Assembly: GCA_964420285.1 (NCBI GenBank)
Contig: CAYQTE010000024.1
Location: forward strand, 1-61,567
DNA: 61,567 nucleotides
Direction of reading: 5' to 3'
Source: CAYQTE01 sp964420285
GTDB taxonomy: Bacteria; Planctomycetota; Phycisphaerae; Tepidisphaerales; Tepidisphaeraceae
Positions 61,357 through 61,567 of the stretch are shown here, in pieces; the first letter of the stretch is position 1; every line of letters begins with the position of its first letter. Both the position numbers and the translations under genes were made by a program. The notes beneath the pieces are model-generated. The model did not search any database, had not been told where the DNA came from, and was given only the letters and a program-made list of their open reading frames with translations.

Positions 61357-61400
61357 AAGGCCAAAAAAGTTCGAACTTGGCCTGTAGGAGTTCGGACTTG
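61357..61400 (-). terminator. Possible terminator after rpe
   Basis: On the minus strand AGTCCGAACT and AGTTCGAACT can pair with one mismatch, and the second arm is followed by a run of T residues (61368-61363). The arms are also near-direct repeats because each is almost palindromic. It lies about 45 bases after the rpe stop codon. Confidence 0.4.
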
Positions 61401-61439
61401 GTACCAAGCCGTGCGAAAATAGTTCAGTCTGGGCGCGCG

Positions 61440-61567
61440 TCATGCGCGCCCGGCCAAATGGTCGCGGATATTCTGGATCGCCGCCTTGCGATCCGGTTGG
61501 TCGAAGATGGCGCTGGCGATGACGAACCAGTCTACGCCGGCGTCGAGGGCTTGGCGGATGTTTTGCG
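61440..61567 (-). CDS. rpe: Ribulose-phosphate 3-epimerase (C-terminal part, continues past the window)
   Basis: The minus strand from the window edge to a TGA at 61440 encodes about 42 residues: NIRQALDAGVDWFVIASAIF then DQPDRKAAIQNIRDHLAGRA. The GVDWFVIASAIF strand with the following helix matches the last beta-alpha unit of ribulose-phosphate 3-epimerase, where the Ala-Ser/Gly-Ser pair binds substrate phosphate. The 5' part is outside the window. Another ribulose-phosphate-binding barrel enzyme is a less likely alternative. Confidence 0.75.
   Translation of the reverse strand, partial: QNIRQALDAGVDWFVIASAIFDQPDRKAAIQNIRDHLAGRA

Overview
The window is high-GC bacterial DNA with a double-membrane flagellum (P-ring and L-ring genes), an outer-membrane efflux lipoprotein, and an exported PQQ-type propeller beginning DWPQWRGPGRD, a motif frequent in Planctomycetota. 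With three flagellins, FliW/CsrA and many TPR proteins, this fits a Planctomycetota member, probably of the flagellated class Phycisphaerae. That placement is inference from gene content; there is no rRNA here. Genes are dense, often with 4-bp ATGA overlaps, and many minus-strand ORFs form long operons.

Layout. 1-6 kb: a HEAT-like hypothetical, a MazF-type toxin-antitoxin pair beside a broken ASCH gene, a tagaturonate epimerase-like gene, a membrane hypothetical and a SEC-C protein. 6-12.6 kb: prmC; an ArsR-methyltransferase fusion coupled to ahcY; a divergent FAD oxidoreductase with two palindromes in the shared promoter region; an MFS carrier. 12.7-28.9 kb: one minus-strand flagellar block, read right to left as small gene, flgF, flgG, flgA, flgH, flgI, flgJ, flgN, flgK, flgL, fliW, csrA and three flagellins, the flagellins each ending in a terminator hairpin. 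29-35 kb: an unusual Wzz-like protein, a TPR-methyltransferase lying just downstream of thiC, the thiC TPP riboswitch, and a Phd/VapC pair. 35.8-46 kb: PQQ propeller, TolC-like lipoprotein, HIT protein, ParA, a 23-residue lysine-rich peptide with its own strong promoter, gpmI, ferredoxin coupled to a copper-type P-ATPase, and an extremely acidic protein. 46-56.5 kb: a minus-strand operon of five tandem TPR-glycosyltransferase paralogues followed by a CopD-like membrane protein and an ArfB-like hydrolase. 57-61.6 kb: DUF4349 lipoprotein, a toxin-first RelE-type pair, a GT2-GtrA fusion, a phosphodiester glycosidase-like protein and the C-terminus of ribulose-phosphate 3-epimerase.

How it may work together. 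FliW, CsrA and flagellin form a known partner-switch controlling flagellin translation, and two flagellin leaders carry CACGGA motifs close to or inside the ribosome-binding site, matching CsrA control. The most interesting inference is that the five TPR-glycosyltransferases and the TPR-methyltransferase form a protein-glycosylation toolkit. Their architecture, a TPR array followed by a GT-B-like domain, resembles the flagellin glycosyltransferase FlmG, and three Ser/Thr-rich flagellins lie about 30 kb away on the same strand. Nothing in the sequence proves the substrate. The ArsR-methyltransferase/ahcY pair looks like a SAM/SAH-responsive unit.
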